NCBI GenBank assembly: GCA_013816695.1
Contig: JACDDZ010000086.1
Span: 1-6,783, forward strand
From: Gemmatimonadaceae bacterium
Lineage (GTDB): Bacteria > Gemmatimonadota > Gemmatimonadetes > Gemmatimonadales > Gemmatimonadaceae
Direction of reading: 5' to 3'
Length of the DNA: 6,783 nt
Below, piece by piece: positions 1 through 6,252 of this stretch; position 1 is the stretch's first letter, and every line of letters starts with the position of its first letter. The notes below the pieces were generated by a model. It searched no databases. It was not told the origin of the DNA and saw only the letters and a program-made list of their open reading frames with translations. Both the position numbers and the translations under genes were made by a program.

Positions 1-1
1 C

Positions 2-637
2 AAGGCGCGCTTTGTATTCACATCTACCGGTGGGGCGATTTACGGCGAATTCAATACGCCGCCCAACATCGAGAACTTTCCCAAGGATCCTGAATCTCCG
101 TATGCGGTCTCGAAACTGAGCGCGGAGCATTACATGGCGTACTACGGACGGCTGCATGGAATGGAATGCGCCGCTGTGCGATTCGGGAACGTGTACGGAC
201 CGAGGCAGGATCCTCACGGAGAGGCGGGGGTCGTTGCGATTTTCTGCACACGAATCCTGGAAGGGAAACCACTCACCATCTTTGGGGACGGCACACAGAC
301 GCGCGATTACGTGTATGTGGGAGACGTAGCGAACGCTGTGTGGGTGGCAGCTACAAGCGGCCTGCCGCCGGCGGAGAAGTTAGACGCTCGTGCCTTCAAC
401 ATCGGTACTGGTATCGGTACTTCGGTGCTGGACCTGGCGAAGATGATTCAACAGCAATCGGGTACATCGTTGCCGGTCGAGTTCGCACCCAGGCGGGCCG
501 GGGAGCAACAGGAATCCTTCCTGGAGGTGTCTAAAGCAAAAATGCTGCTGGGATGGGCACCTCGCACCCAACTTTCGGAGGGATTGCTGAAAAGTTTCGA
601 GTGGGCATCCGCTAATCGCCACACCCAGGAAGCCTGA
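2..637 (+). CDS. NAD-dependent nucleotide-sugar epimerase, UDP-glucose 4-epimerase type (5'-truncated)
   Basis: This is an extended short-chain dehydrogenase that interconverts nucleotide sugars with NAD, most likely UDP-glucose and UDP-galactose, in the cytoplasm. The reading frame is open from base 2, and 211 residues are present. About 100-115 N-terminal residues, including the GxxGxxG dinucleotide-binding loop, lie outside the window. Visible residues include the active-site Ser/Thr segment STGGAIYG (8-15 of the fragment) and the catalytic YxxxK as YAVSK, with Tyr codon 101-103 and Lys codon 113-115. The family blocks RFGNVYGPRQDP and FGDGTQTRDYVYVGDVA follow, then an FNIGTG substrate-domain motif. 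The TGA stop sits 2 nt before tolQ, so the two are probably cotranscribed. The frame is intact and the truncation is only the window edge. Epimerase fold and chemistry are secure. The exact sugar is inferred, and a related UDP-glucuronate or GlcNAc epimerase is possible. Confidence 0.9.
   Translation, partial: KARFVFTSTGGAIYGEFNTPPNIENFPKDPESPYAVSKLSAEHYMAYYGRLHGMECAAVRFGNVYGPRQDPHGEAGVVAIFCTRILEGKPLTIFGDGTQTRDYVYVGDVANAVWVAATSGLPPAEKLDARAFNIGTGIGTSVLDLAKMIQQQSGTSLPVEFAPRRAGEQQESFLEVSKAKMLLGWAPRTQLSEGLLKSFEWASANRHTQEA
627..632 (+). promoter_or_regulatory. Ribosome binding site of tolQ
   Basis: AGGAAG lies inside the last codons of the epimerase gene, 7 nt before the ATG at 640. It supports that start for tolQ and translation by re-initiation or independent initiation directly after the epimerase stop. 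It is the clearest Shine-Dalgarno-like site in the window. Confidence 0.6.
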
Positions 638-639
638 AA

Positions 640-1347
640 ATGATCCTTCAGGTAGGTGCTGCGCTTCCGTCGTCGCCAATAGAGCTGATAACGGCATCCA
701 CAGGTGCAACGAAAATTGTGCTTGGACTGCTGGTGCTGCTCTCGCTCCTGAGCTGGGCAATCATGCTCGGGAAATGGATCGAGTTCCGGAGAATCGCATC
801 TGCCGGGCGTGACTTTGCGGACGCATTCCATCGCTCGCGCACCCTGGATGACGCAACCGCCATCACTCGCGATTTTGGAAAGAGTCCACATGCGGAAGTC
901 ATGGCTCGCGCGGTGAGGTTCGTCGACGAGACGACGCCGGCCCTCGCTGCCACGACGGACCGCTCGGCGCGGCTTAGCGGATCGCAGGTTGAAGCACTTC
1001 GACTGGTGCTCGACGCAGAGATAGGGAGCGTACGCGAAAGGCTTTCCCGATTCGTTCCTTCGTTGGCGACAATCGGATCAGTGAGCCCGCTGATTGGACT
1101 TCTGGGCACGGTGCTCGGCGTCATCGATGCATTTCTCGGAATCGCCGAAAAGGGATCCGGCAACATTGCTGCAGTTGCACCTGGTGTCGCAGAGGCTCTC
1201 ATCGCCACGGCCGCTGCGCTAAGCGTCGCCATTCCTGCGGTTTTCGGGTACAACATTTTCGCGAATAGACTGAACCGCATCGACACGGAGCTTGAAGCGT
1301 TCGCATCAGAGCTGATCGCTCTGCTCGTGCGCGAGGGCCGCATCTAG
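640..1347 (+). CDS. tolQ: TolQ, proton-channel subunit of the Tol-Pal motor (MotA/TolQ/ExbB family)
   Basis: TolQ is the inner-membrane stator that, with TolR, uses the proton gradient to drive the TolA-type protein. The 235 residues match the family's usual length. There are three hydrophobic segments at about 25-45, 139-163 and 183-206, with the typical large cytoplasmic loop between the first and second. The signature SPLIGLLGTVLGVIDAF starts at 149, and the third segment carries EALIATAAALSVAIPA (from 185). Thr157 and Thr190 fall where TolQ/ExbB proteins carry the conserved polar residues lining the proton path. The ATG is preceded by AGGAAG at a 7-nt spacing. The stop TAG shares its G with the GTG start of tolR. 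ExbB is the main alternative name, but tolB and pal downstream argue for TolQ. Confidence 0.95.
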   Translation: MILQVGAALPSSPIELITASTGATKIVLGLLVLLSLLSWAIMLGKWIEFRRIASAGRDFADAFHRSRTLDDATAITRDFGKSPHAEVMARAVRFVDETTPALAATTDRSARLSGSQVEALRLVLDAEIGSVRERLSRFVPSLATIGSVSPLIGLLGTVLGVIDAFLGIAEKGSGNIAAVAPGVAEALIATAAALSVAIPAVFGYNIFANRLNRIDTELEAFASELIALLVREGRI

Positions 1348-1754
1348 TGCGGTCGCGGCGGCAGCGCGTTGCGCTGAACGCAGAAATCAATGTCGTGAGC
1401 CTGATCGACGTGATGATGCTGCTGATGATCATCTTCATGATCACTGCGCCGATGATGCAGGGTGGTGTGGATATATCGCTTCCCAAGGCAGAGGCCCGAC
1501 CGCTCGATTCGAAGAGCGGCCTGACCGTTACAGTTGACCGGTCTGGCGCGATCCTCGTGGACGATGTGACCCTGAGCTTCGCGGAGTTCAAGGCGACATT
1601 CCATGCACTTGCCGAACAGCGCGGACGCAACGGAGTGTTCCTGCGCGCCGACCAGGGCGTTCCGTACGGAACCGTGGTGCGTGTCCTCGCGGTCATGCGA
1701 ACGAGCGGGGTAGGCGATGTGGGCCTCGTCGCGGAGCCGGACGAACAGCGCTGA
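1347..1754 (+). CDS. tolR: TolR, proton-conducting partner of TolQ (ExbD/TolR family)
   Basis: TolR is a single-pass inner-membrane protein with a periplasmic domain that couples proton flow through TolQ to movement of the TolA-type protein. The 135-residue product has a short Arg-rich N terminus, then the family block NAEINVVSLIDVMMLL starting at 11. Asp21 lies early in the transmembrane helix (about 16-36), at the position of the essential Asp of TolR/ExbD (Asp23 in E. coli). The C-terminal part (about 57-130) holds the usual ExbD-type fold, with the RADQGVPYGTVVRVLAVMR block. The start is GTG at 1347, overlapping the tolQ stop by one base (TAGTG), with GAGGG 9 nt upstream. The stop overlaps the next ATG by one base. 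ExbD is excluded only by context. Confidence 0.94.
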   Translation: MRSRRQRVALNAEINVVSLIDVMMLLMIIFMITAPMMQGGVDISLPKAEARPLDSKSGLTVTVDRSGAILVDDVTLSFAEFKATFHALAEQRGRNGVFLRADQGVPYGTVVRVLAVMRTSGVGDVGLVAEPDEQR

Positions 1755-2458
1755 TGGCGCAGCAGGCCCGGAGTCGGAGCGGGTTGCTGGTTCCGCTTGG
1801 ATGGTCGGCACTATTGCACGGGTCTTTTGTGGTCGCCGCAATGCTGTTGACCAGAAACAGCTCGAATGCTTCGCTGGCCCCGGTTTATCGCGTGAATATC
1901 ATCGCGGCGCCTGCAGGCCCGCGTGCGATCGGCGCGGTAGGAGCCGAGCCTTCGGCGACGAAGACGCCGCCATTGACCAGGCCCGCTCCCGAGCCAGTCA
2001 CTCGCAAGGCTCCATCCGATCGTCCCGCGGCAAAGGCGGCAGCAGCATCCACTCCAATCGAATCGCCCAAATCCGCTGTCCAAAAGGCCGAGGGTCCGCG
2101 GGCTGGTGGCGGACCGATTGGTGACAATGGTACAGATGTCGCAACTGTTCGAACTGAAGGGATCGACTTTCCCTTTCCAGGGTACCTGAACAACATCGTC
2201 CGGCAGATTGCACTCAACTTCAGCCCGCGCGACCGCAATGCGGCGCTCCGCTCCGAGGTTTTGTTCATCATCCGCCGCGATGGGTCGGTTGCCAATGTCA
2301 GAATCTTGAAGAAGTCCGGATCCTATGCTTTCGACCTGGAAGCCCAGGGAGCGATTGAAGCTGTATCGACCTCCCGGGGTTTCGGTCCACTTCCTGAAGG
2401 GTTCCGTGATGACGCACTTACTGTCTACTTCAGCTTTGACCCAAAGGTTATCCGTTGA
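1754..2458 (+). CDS. TolA/TonB-like energy transducer (TonB C-terminal domain)
   Basis: By position and build this is the periplasm-spanning link between the TolQR motor and TolB/Pal, the role of TolA. The 234 residues contain a transmembrane anchor at about 11-32 carrying Ser18 and His22 (SALLH). This is the same SxxxH pattern and numbering as the TolA anchor that contacts TolQ. A Pro/Ala/Lys-rich linker covers about 52-135, and a C-terminal TonB/TolA-type domain about 142-231 (LRSEVLFIIRRDGSVANVRI, then an AIEAV helix and a final strand). It is much shorter than E. coli TolA (421 residues) and lacks its long helical domain II, so it resembles TonB in size. ATG overlaps the tolR stop as TGATG, with no good ribosome site, so translation is probably coupled. 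TolA function is inferred from context; TonB is the alternative. Confidence 0.87.
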   Translation: MAQQARSRSGLLVPLGWSALLHGSFVVAAMLLTRNSSNASLAPVYRVNIIAAPAGPRAIGAVGAEPSATKTPPLTRPAPEPVTRKAPSDRPAAKAAAASTPIESPKSAVQKAEGPRAGGGPIGDNGTDVATVRTEGIDFPFPGYLNNIVRQIALNFSPRDRNAALRSEVLFIIRRDGSVANVRILKKSGSYAFDLEAQGAIEAVSTSRGFGPLPEGFRDDALTVYFSFDPKVIR

Positions 2459-4068
2459 TGAACCGTAGCGCACTCGCAGCACCCCTGTTTCTACTCGCAG
2501 CAGCAGCCTTGATCGCCAACCGTGCCTGTGCCCAGGAAACGGGAGTGAGGCTCGGGCTCAGCTACCCCCGCGGCACCAACCCGACTGTGGTAGTGATGCC
2601 AGTGGATTCAGCGCCGGGAGATTCCATTCGAATGATTCTCGAGCGAGACTTTGATTTCAGCGACAGGATCAGGCCCCTGGTGCTGGACCTTGTGACGCTT
2701 CAGGGCCTCAGCCCCCGCAAGTCAGGCGAATACAACTACGCACTTTTTGCCAAATTCGGCACGGCGGCAATCATTCAGCCCACGCGCACCGCAACCGGCA
2801 TTCGCATCGGGCTGTACGATGTTGCAGCGAGAAAGCTGCTTCAGAGCGCTGATTTTCCAATGCCGCGAATTCCGCGGCTGCACACGGCAGAGCAGCGCGA
2901 TTCCCTGCGCAGGGTGCTGACCGTCGATGACGAAGTTTCGCGGGATTCGGCCCGCACAGTGTATCAGGCCGAGGCGAGGCGGAAGCGGCCGGTCAACGCA
3001 AAGGACAAGCGGAATCGCCGGTTCATCGTGCGCGATTCGATTGCTCGCGATTCGGCGATTCGCGTAGAAGTTCGTTCGCGGCTGGGTGAGTTCAACGATG
3101 CCAGGGCAGAAGCGGTGCGGAAGACGATGGAGCCAATCCTCCGCAATCTTGCTTTTGCAGATTCAATGACGCGGGTGACGGGCGAAGGCAATTTGCGTAT
3201 GGCTGTTCACGGAATTGCGGACGAAGTAGAACGCTGGATAACTGGGAAGCGCGGGATTGCGCAGAGCCGGATCGCGTATGTGCACGACGGAAAAATCCGG
3301 GTTGTGGACAGTGATGGGGCGAATGATGTGGCTGTGACCCACTCCGGTTTGTCGCTGTCGCCGGCCTGGTCACCCGACGCGACGTCGCTCGTCTACTCCA
3401 CCCTGAGCGACAGAGGTAGCCAGATCGGCATAGTGAACGTGAACACGGGGCAGCAGAGTGTCCTGGCCGTTGCGGCTTCAGGATTGAACATCACACCGGT
3501 GTTCACGCCCGACGCGCGTGGTATCGTGTACGCCACAGGAAATGACCAGGGCACGAACATAGTGCGCGCAGACATTGCGACCGGAACTGTGACCAGCCTG
3601 ACCGTCGCCAACAATCGCGGTGACAATGCTTCGCCCACATTCAGTCCCGATGGGAGGCGCATTGCATTCCTCTCGTCGCGCGCACGGTATCCCGAGATTT
3701 ATGCGATGGACGCTGATGGGTCGAATGTGGAGCTGATGACGCCCTACAATCCCGCGGTGCGCACCTACAGGACCGCGCCCGATTGGGCGCCGGATGGACG
3801 TTCTATCGCTTATGAGCAGCAGAACGGAGACTTCCAGGTCTGGGTCATAAACATTCGCGACAAGCAAATGCGTCGGCTCACGAGTGTGGGTGAAAATGAG
3901 GGTCCGTCCTGGGCTCCGGATGCCCGTCACATTGCGATCAGCTCCACCCGGAGCGGATCGAAGCAGATATGGATACTTGACACTTTCTCCGGGCGCTTTC
4001 GCCAGTTGACCAAGAGTCCGGGTGCCAGGCTGGCAGATTGGTCCCCACTTATCCGTGTAGCGCCTTAA
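2458..4068 (+). CDS. tolB: TolB, periplasmic beta-propeller of the Tol-Pal system, with an N-terminal-domain insertion
   Basis: TolB is a periplasmic protein that binds Pal through its propeller and the TolA-type protein through its mature N terminus. The 536-residue precursor has a Sec signal peptide ending at about Ala25 (ACA, then Gln26). A TolB N-terminal domain begins with the strand TVVVMPVDS (43-51). A charged insertion fills about 137-243, then the domain resumes with a helix at about 248-262 and the typical SRIAYV (270-275). The propeller has repeated blade motifs SPAWSPD (301), TPVFTPD (346), SPTFSPD (392), APDWAPD (440), GPSWAPD (482) and LADWSP (525), fitting six blades. E. coli TolB has 430 residues; the insertion explains the excess. 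ATG 2458 overlaps the upstream stop as TGATG; an in-frame TTG at 2455 is an alternative start. AAAGG at 2443-2447 could serve either. Confidence 0.95.
   Translation: MNRSALAAPLFLLAAAALIANRACAQETGVRLGLSYPRGTNPTVVVMPVDSAPGDSIRMILERDFDFSDRIRPLVLDLVTLQGLSPRKSGEYNYALFAKFGTAAIIQPTRTATGIRIGLYDVAARKLLQSADFPMPRIPRLHTAEQRDSLRRVLTVDDEVSRDSARTVYQAEARRKRPVNAKDKRNRRFIVRDSIARDSAIRVEVRSRLGEFNDARAEAVRKTMEPILRNLAFADSMTRVTGEGNLRMAVHGIADEVERWITGKRGIAQSRIAYVHDGKIRVVDSDGANDVAVTHSGLSLSPAWSPDATSLVYSTLSDRGSQIGIVNVNTGQQSVLAVAASGLNITPVFTPDARGIVYATGNDQGTNIVRADIATGTVTSLTVANNRGDNASPTFSPDGRRIAFLSSRARYPEIYAMDADGSNVELMTPYNPAVRTYRTAPDWAPDGRSIAYEQQNGDFQVWVINIRDKQMRRLTSVGENEGPSWAPDARHIAISSTRSGSKQIWILDTFSGRFRQLTKSPGARLADWSPLIRVAP
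2866..3186 (+). other. Charged insertion within TolB (about residues 137-243)
   Basis: Compared with the layout of E. coli TolB as I know it, the link between the last strands of the N-terminal domain (ending near FPMPRI) and its final helix (starting near NLRMAV) is only a short turn. Here it holds about 105 residues. The segment is rich in Arg, Lys, Asp and Glu, poor in hydrophobics, and repeats an Arg-Asp-Ser motif at QRDS, SRDS, VRDS and ARDS. It looks partly helical. The reading frame continues without interruption and base composition does not change visibly, so it appears to be a genuine part of the protein. Boundaries are approximate. Confidence 0.65.
3031..3064 (+). repeat. Short direct repeats of CGCGATTCG in the TolB insertion
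   Basis: CGCGATTCG occurs at 3031-3039 and 3046-3054, and GCGATTCGCG follows at 3055-3064. The first two copies encode the adjacent RDS motifs, while the third is in another phase (codons GCG ATT CGC). Related GATTC-containing codon pairs occur upstream at about 2899 and 2944. Repeat slippage may have helped expand the insertion, but codon preference for Arg-Asp-Ser could also produce this. Confidence 0.45.
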
Positions 4069-4097
4069 CTTTCCAGTCACACAAACCAGAAAGAGAA

Positions 4098-4667
4098 ATG
4101 TTAAAAACCGGAAAGCTGGCTCTTGTCGGACTCGCTGTAGTACTGACGGCGTCTGCCTGCAACAAAAAGCCGAAGACTGCCCCGGTACCCAACAGCGCAA
4201 CCACCGCTGCGCAGCGCGACCAGGACAGGCGCGACTCTGTCGCAGCGGCTGAAGAGGCACGTGCATCCGCCGAGCGCGCGCGCGATGAGAACATGCGCGC
4301 CCAGCAGCAGACCTCGCGTTCAACTGAAACGACGATGGCCGCTCCGATTTATTTCGAGCTGGATGGGGCGGACCTGACTCCGGAAGCGATCGGTGTTCTC
4401 GAGGCGAAAATCCTTGTTCTGCGCCGGAATCCGGGAATGCGAATTCGCGTTACGGGCCACACAGACAACCGTGGGTCCGATGAATACAATATCGCGCTGG
4501 GAATGCGCCGGGCTGGAGAGACCAAGCGATTCATGGTGGATCGTGGGGTCGCCGGGAGTCGCATCGACATTGCGACCCGTGGTGAGGAAGAGCCTGCAGC
4601 AGCGGGCGAGGACGAAACCGCGTGGTCGAGAAACCGCCGCGCGGAATTCGCAATCATTTCCAGGTAG
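4098..4667 (+). CDS. pal: Pal, peptidoglycan-associated outer-membrane lipoprotein (OmpA-like domain)
   Basis: Pal anchors the outer membrane to peptidoglycan and is the target pulled by the Tol motor through TolB. From ATG 4098 it has 189 residues. A lipoprotein signal peptide leads to Cys21 (LTASAC). An Ala/Arg/Glu-rich, probably helical linker covers about 36-72, and an OmpA-like peptidoglycan-binding domain runs from about 82 to 187. Key blocks are PIYFELDGADLT (83-94), VTGHTDNRGSDEYNIALG (118-135) with the diaminopimelate-binding Asp and Arg, and the terminal NRRAEF (179-184). The frame is open upstream to 4038 inside tolB, but 4098 places the signal peptide at the start and follows the purine-rich GAAAGAG. 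The 29-nt gap after tolB is the widest in the window, yet no convincing terminator or promoter lies in it. Confidence 0.95.
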   Translation: MLKTGKLALVGLAVVLTASACNKKPKTAPVPNSATTAAQRDQDRRDSVAAAEEARASAERARDENMRAQQQTSRSTETTMAAPIYFELDGADLTPEAIGVLEAKILVLRRNPGMRIRVTGHTDNRGSDEYNIALGMRRAGETKRFMVDRGVAGSRIDIATRGEEEPAAAGEDETAWSRNRRAEFAIISR

Positions 4668-4673
4668 TCAATC

Positions 4674-5429
4674 ATGAGGAGCATCCTTGCACTTGCGCCG
4701 CTGGTTCTTACCACCGCCTGCCTTGCGTCCAAGTCGGACTTCCAGTCGCTACAGACAGACGTTCGCACGATGCGGGTGGAGCAGGCCCAAGCCGATTCTC
4801 TTAACCGGGTGCTCATTGACCGGGTGTCGCAGCAGCTCCGCGCGGCGACCGATTCACTTACAGCGCTGGGAGATCGCGTTGCGCGGCAGCGCAGTGAAAA
4901 CCAGGCATCATTTTCAGGAATGCAGCAGCAGCTTCTGGCCATCCAGGCGCTGACAGGCCAGAGCGAGCAACGTCTTCAGGAGGTCAGGGCGTCTCTGGAA
5001 GAGCGCAGTCAACAGATAGCAGTCGCTCGTGGTGACACTTCGGCCGCGTCCGGCGCTGCCGGTCCAAACCAGATTTTTCAGATTGGTCGCGACCAGTTGC
5101 TGAAGGGAAGCAATACCTCGGCGCGCGAAGCCTTCCAGGATCTGCTGGTGAAGTTCCCCACGTCGAGTCTTGCTGCAGATGCAGAGTTCTACATCGGTGA
5201 GAGCTATGCTGCGGAGGGAAATGGTGCTGCGGCCGACTCCGCGTACGCACGGGTTGCCGCGAAATATCCGCGTGCACCGCGTGCGGCGACTGCGCTGTAC
5301 AAGCGGGCCGTCGCTGCCCAGACGGAAGGGCGCGCACGTGCGGCAGACCAGCTTTTCCAGGAGTTGATCCGGAGATACCCCGCTTCGGACGAAGCGGCGC
5401 TTGCGCGCGAGAGGGCGCGCGCCCGTTAA
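4674..5429 (+). CDS. cpoB: CpoB/YbgF, Tol-Pal-associated coiled-coil and TPR protein
   Basis: In E. coli CpoB is a periplasmic protein that connects the Tol machine with PBP1B-dependent septal peptidoglycan synthesis. This 251-residue product begins with a short signal peptide reaching a lipobox-like LTTAC with Cys16. A Gln/Arg/Ser-rich region of heptad character covers about 21-115 (coiled coil, as in the YbgF trimerisation domain). A Gly/Ala/Ser linker at about 119-130 precedes three tetratricopeptide-like repeats at about 131-165, 168-202 and 205-239, each ending in an FP or YP turn (KFPTSS, KYPRAP, RYPASD). That pattern is typical of YbgF and the related BamD fold. It starts 6 nt after pal, with CAGGT 9 nt upstream of ATG. 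E. coli CpoB is soluble and not lipidated, so the Cys is a difference worth noting. Confidence 0.9.
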   Translation: MRSILALAPLVLTTACLASKSDFQSLQTDVRTMRVEQAQADSLNRVLIDRVSQQLRAATDSLTALGDRVARQRSENQASFSGMQQQLLAIQALTGQSEQRLQEVRASLEERSQQIAVARGDTSAASGAAGPNQIFQIGRDQLLKGSNTSAREAFQDLLVKFPTSSLAADAEFYIGESYAAEGNGAAADSAYARVAAKYPRAPRAATALYKRAVAAQTEGRARAADQLFQELIRRYPASDEAALARERARAR

Positions 5430-5433
5430 GACT

Positions 5434-6252
5434 GTGAAGCTAAGCGTTAACGAAACCACCGAAATGCCGTTCCTCGATCACCTCGAGGAATTGAGGCATC
5501 GCCTGTTCTGGATCGCCGGAGCGCTGCTCATTGGCGTTGTCATCGGCTTCATGTTGCTCTCGCAGATCGACCTGATCCGCTTCCTGGAGCAGCCGATCGC
5601 GCCCTACCTGCACGGCCAAAAGCTTATTTATACGCATCCTGGAACCTCGTTCGGCATCGTGATGAACGCGTCTGTGGTAATCGGCATTCTCCTCGCAGCG
5701 CCGGTTGCGATCTACCAGATATGGGGGTTCCTCTCGCCTGCGCTGTACAAGCACGAAAAAAAGATGGTGCTTCCGATTTTCGTTGCAGTGCTGCTGCTGT
5801 TCGTGGCTGGACTTGCTCTTTCTTTTTATGTTGTCCTGCCATTCACCTTGAAGTTCCTGCTGGGCTTTGAGTCCGACGCCCTTACGCCGATGATATCGGC
5901 GACCGAGTATTTCAGCTTTGCGATCACGATGTGTCTTGTGTTCGGCGTCGTGTTCCAGCTGCCGATCGTTATCCTGCTACTTACTGCGATTGGCCTCGTC
6001 ACGCCCGCTTTCCTCAACAAGTATCGCAGGCATGCGATAGTGCTCTGCATTGTCGCGGCGGCGTTCATTACACCAGGCGCAGATCCGACTTCGCTTTTTG
6101 CGCTGAGCATCCCGCTGTATTTCCTTTTCGAGGCGAGCGTCGTTGCGTCGCGAGTGGTTTACGGGCGGAAGCAGAAGCGCGCTGCAAGGAGGGCAGCTTT
6201 AGAGGACGCCACGACCGACGACTCGGGTCCGAAGGGATTGTTCGCGTCATGA
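5434..6252 (+). CDS. tatC: TatC, twin-arginine translocase receptor subunit
   Basis: TatC is the polytopic inner-membrane receptor for twin-arginine signal peptides and exports folded proteins with TatA/TatB, which are not in this window. From GTG 5434 there are 272 residues. The N-terminal block FLDHLEELRHRL (13-24) matches the conserved cytoplasmic signal-peptide site. Six hydrophobic segments lie near 23-43, 73-98, 112-137, 158-188, 197-212 and 216-234. Other family marks are QIWGFLSPALYKHEKK (95-110, with Glu108), ITPGADPTS (212-220, Asp217) and IPLYFLFE (226-233). A basic tail follows. GTG 5434 lies 4 nt after the cpoB stop; ATG 5464 is an alternative that would leave only five residues before the HLEELR block. 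Neither has a good ribosome site, and TTG 5401 inside cpoB is least likely. The stop overlaps the next gene by 4 nt (ATGA). Confidence 0.95.
   Translation: MKLSVNETTEMPFLDHLEELRHRLFWIAGALLIGVVIGFMLLSQIDLIRFLEQPIAPYLHGQKLIYTHPGTSFGIVMNASVVIGILLAAPVAIYQIWGFLSPALYKHEKKMVLPIFVAVLLLFVAGLALSFYVVLPFTLKFLLGFESDALTPMISATEYFSFAITMCLVFGVVFQLPIVILLLTAIGLVTPAFLNKYRRHAIVLCIVAAAFITPGADPTSLFALSIPLYFLFEASVVASRVVYGRKQKRAARRAALEDATTDDSGPKGLFAS
6231..6237 (+). promoter_or_regulatory. Probable ribosome binding site of the lptD-like gene
   Basis: GAAGGGA lies within the last codons of tatC, 11 nt before the ATG at 6249. It supports this start, which also forms the ATGA overlap with the tatC stop. Confidence 0.45.

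Noticed and set aside
2..637. Reading the left-edge gene as a broken pseudogene.
   Set aside because: The frame is intact with catalytic motifs in place; its missing N terminus is due to the window boundary.
648..1343. Open frame of 231 codons on the - strand opposite tolQ.
   Set aside because: It mirrors the tolQ codons and gives a Ser/Arg/Ala-rich protein with no recognisable fold; tolQ itself is unmistakable.
640..1754. Reading the first two motor genes as exbB and exbD.
   Set aside because: The families overlap, but the directly adjoining TolA-like gene, tolB, pal and cpoB make the Tol assignment far more likely.
1811..2482. Open frame of 223 codons on the - strand opposite the TolA-like gene.
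   Set aside because: Antisense to a gene with clear TonB/TolA features; the product is Arg/Gly/Cys-rich and unlike any family I recognise.
4069..4097. Possible terminator or attenuator between tolB and pal (CTTTC at 4069-4073, GAAAG at 4089-4093).
   Set aside because: Only a five-base AT-rich stem with a 15-nt loop and no U-tract; more likely chance, with GAAAG forming part of the pal ribosome site.
3478..4323. Open frame of 281 codons on the - strand across the end of tolB and the start of pal.
   Set aside because: It lies antisense to two clear genes, has an Arg/Pro/Cys-rich low-quality composition, no recognisable domain and no ribosome site; long antisense frames are expected in GC-rich DNA.
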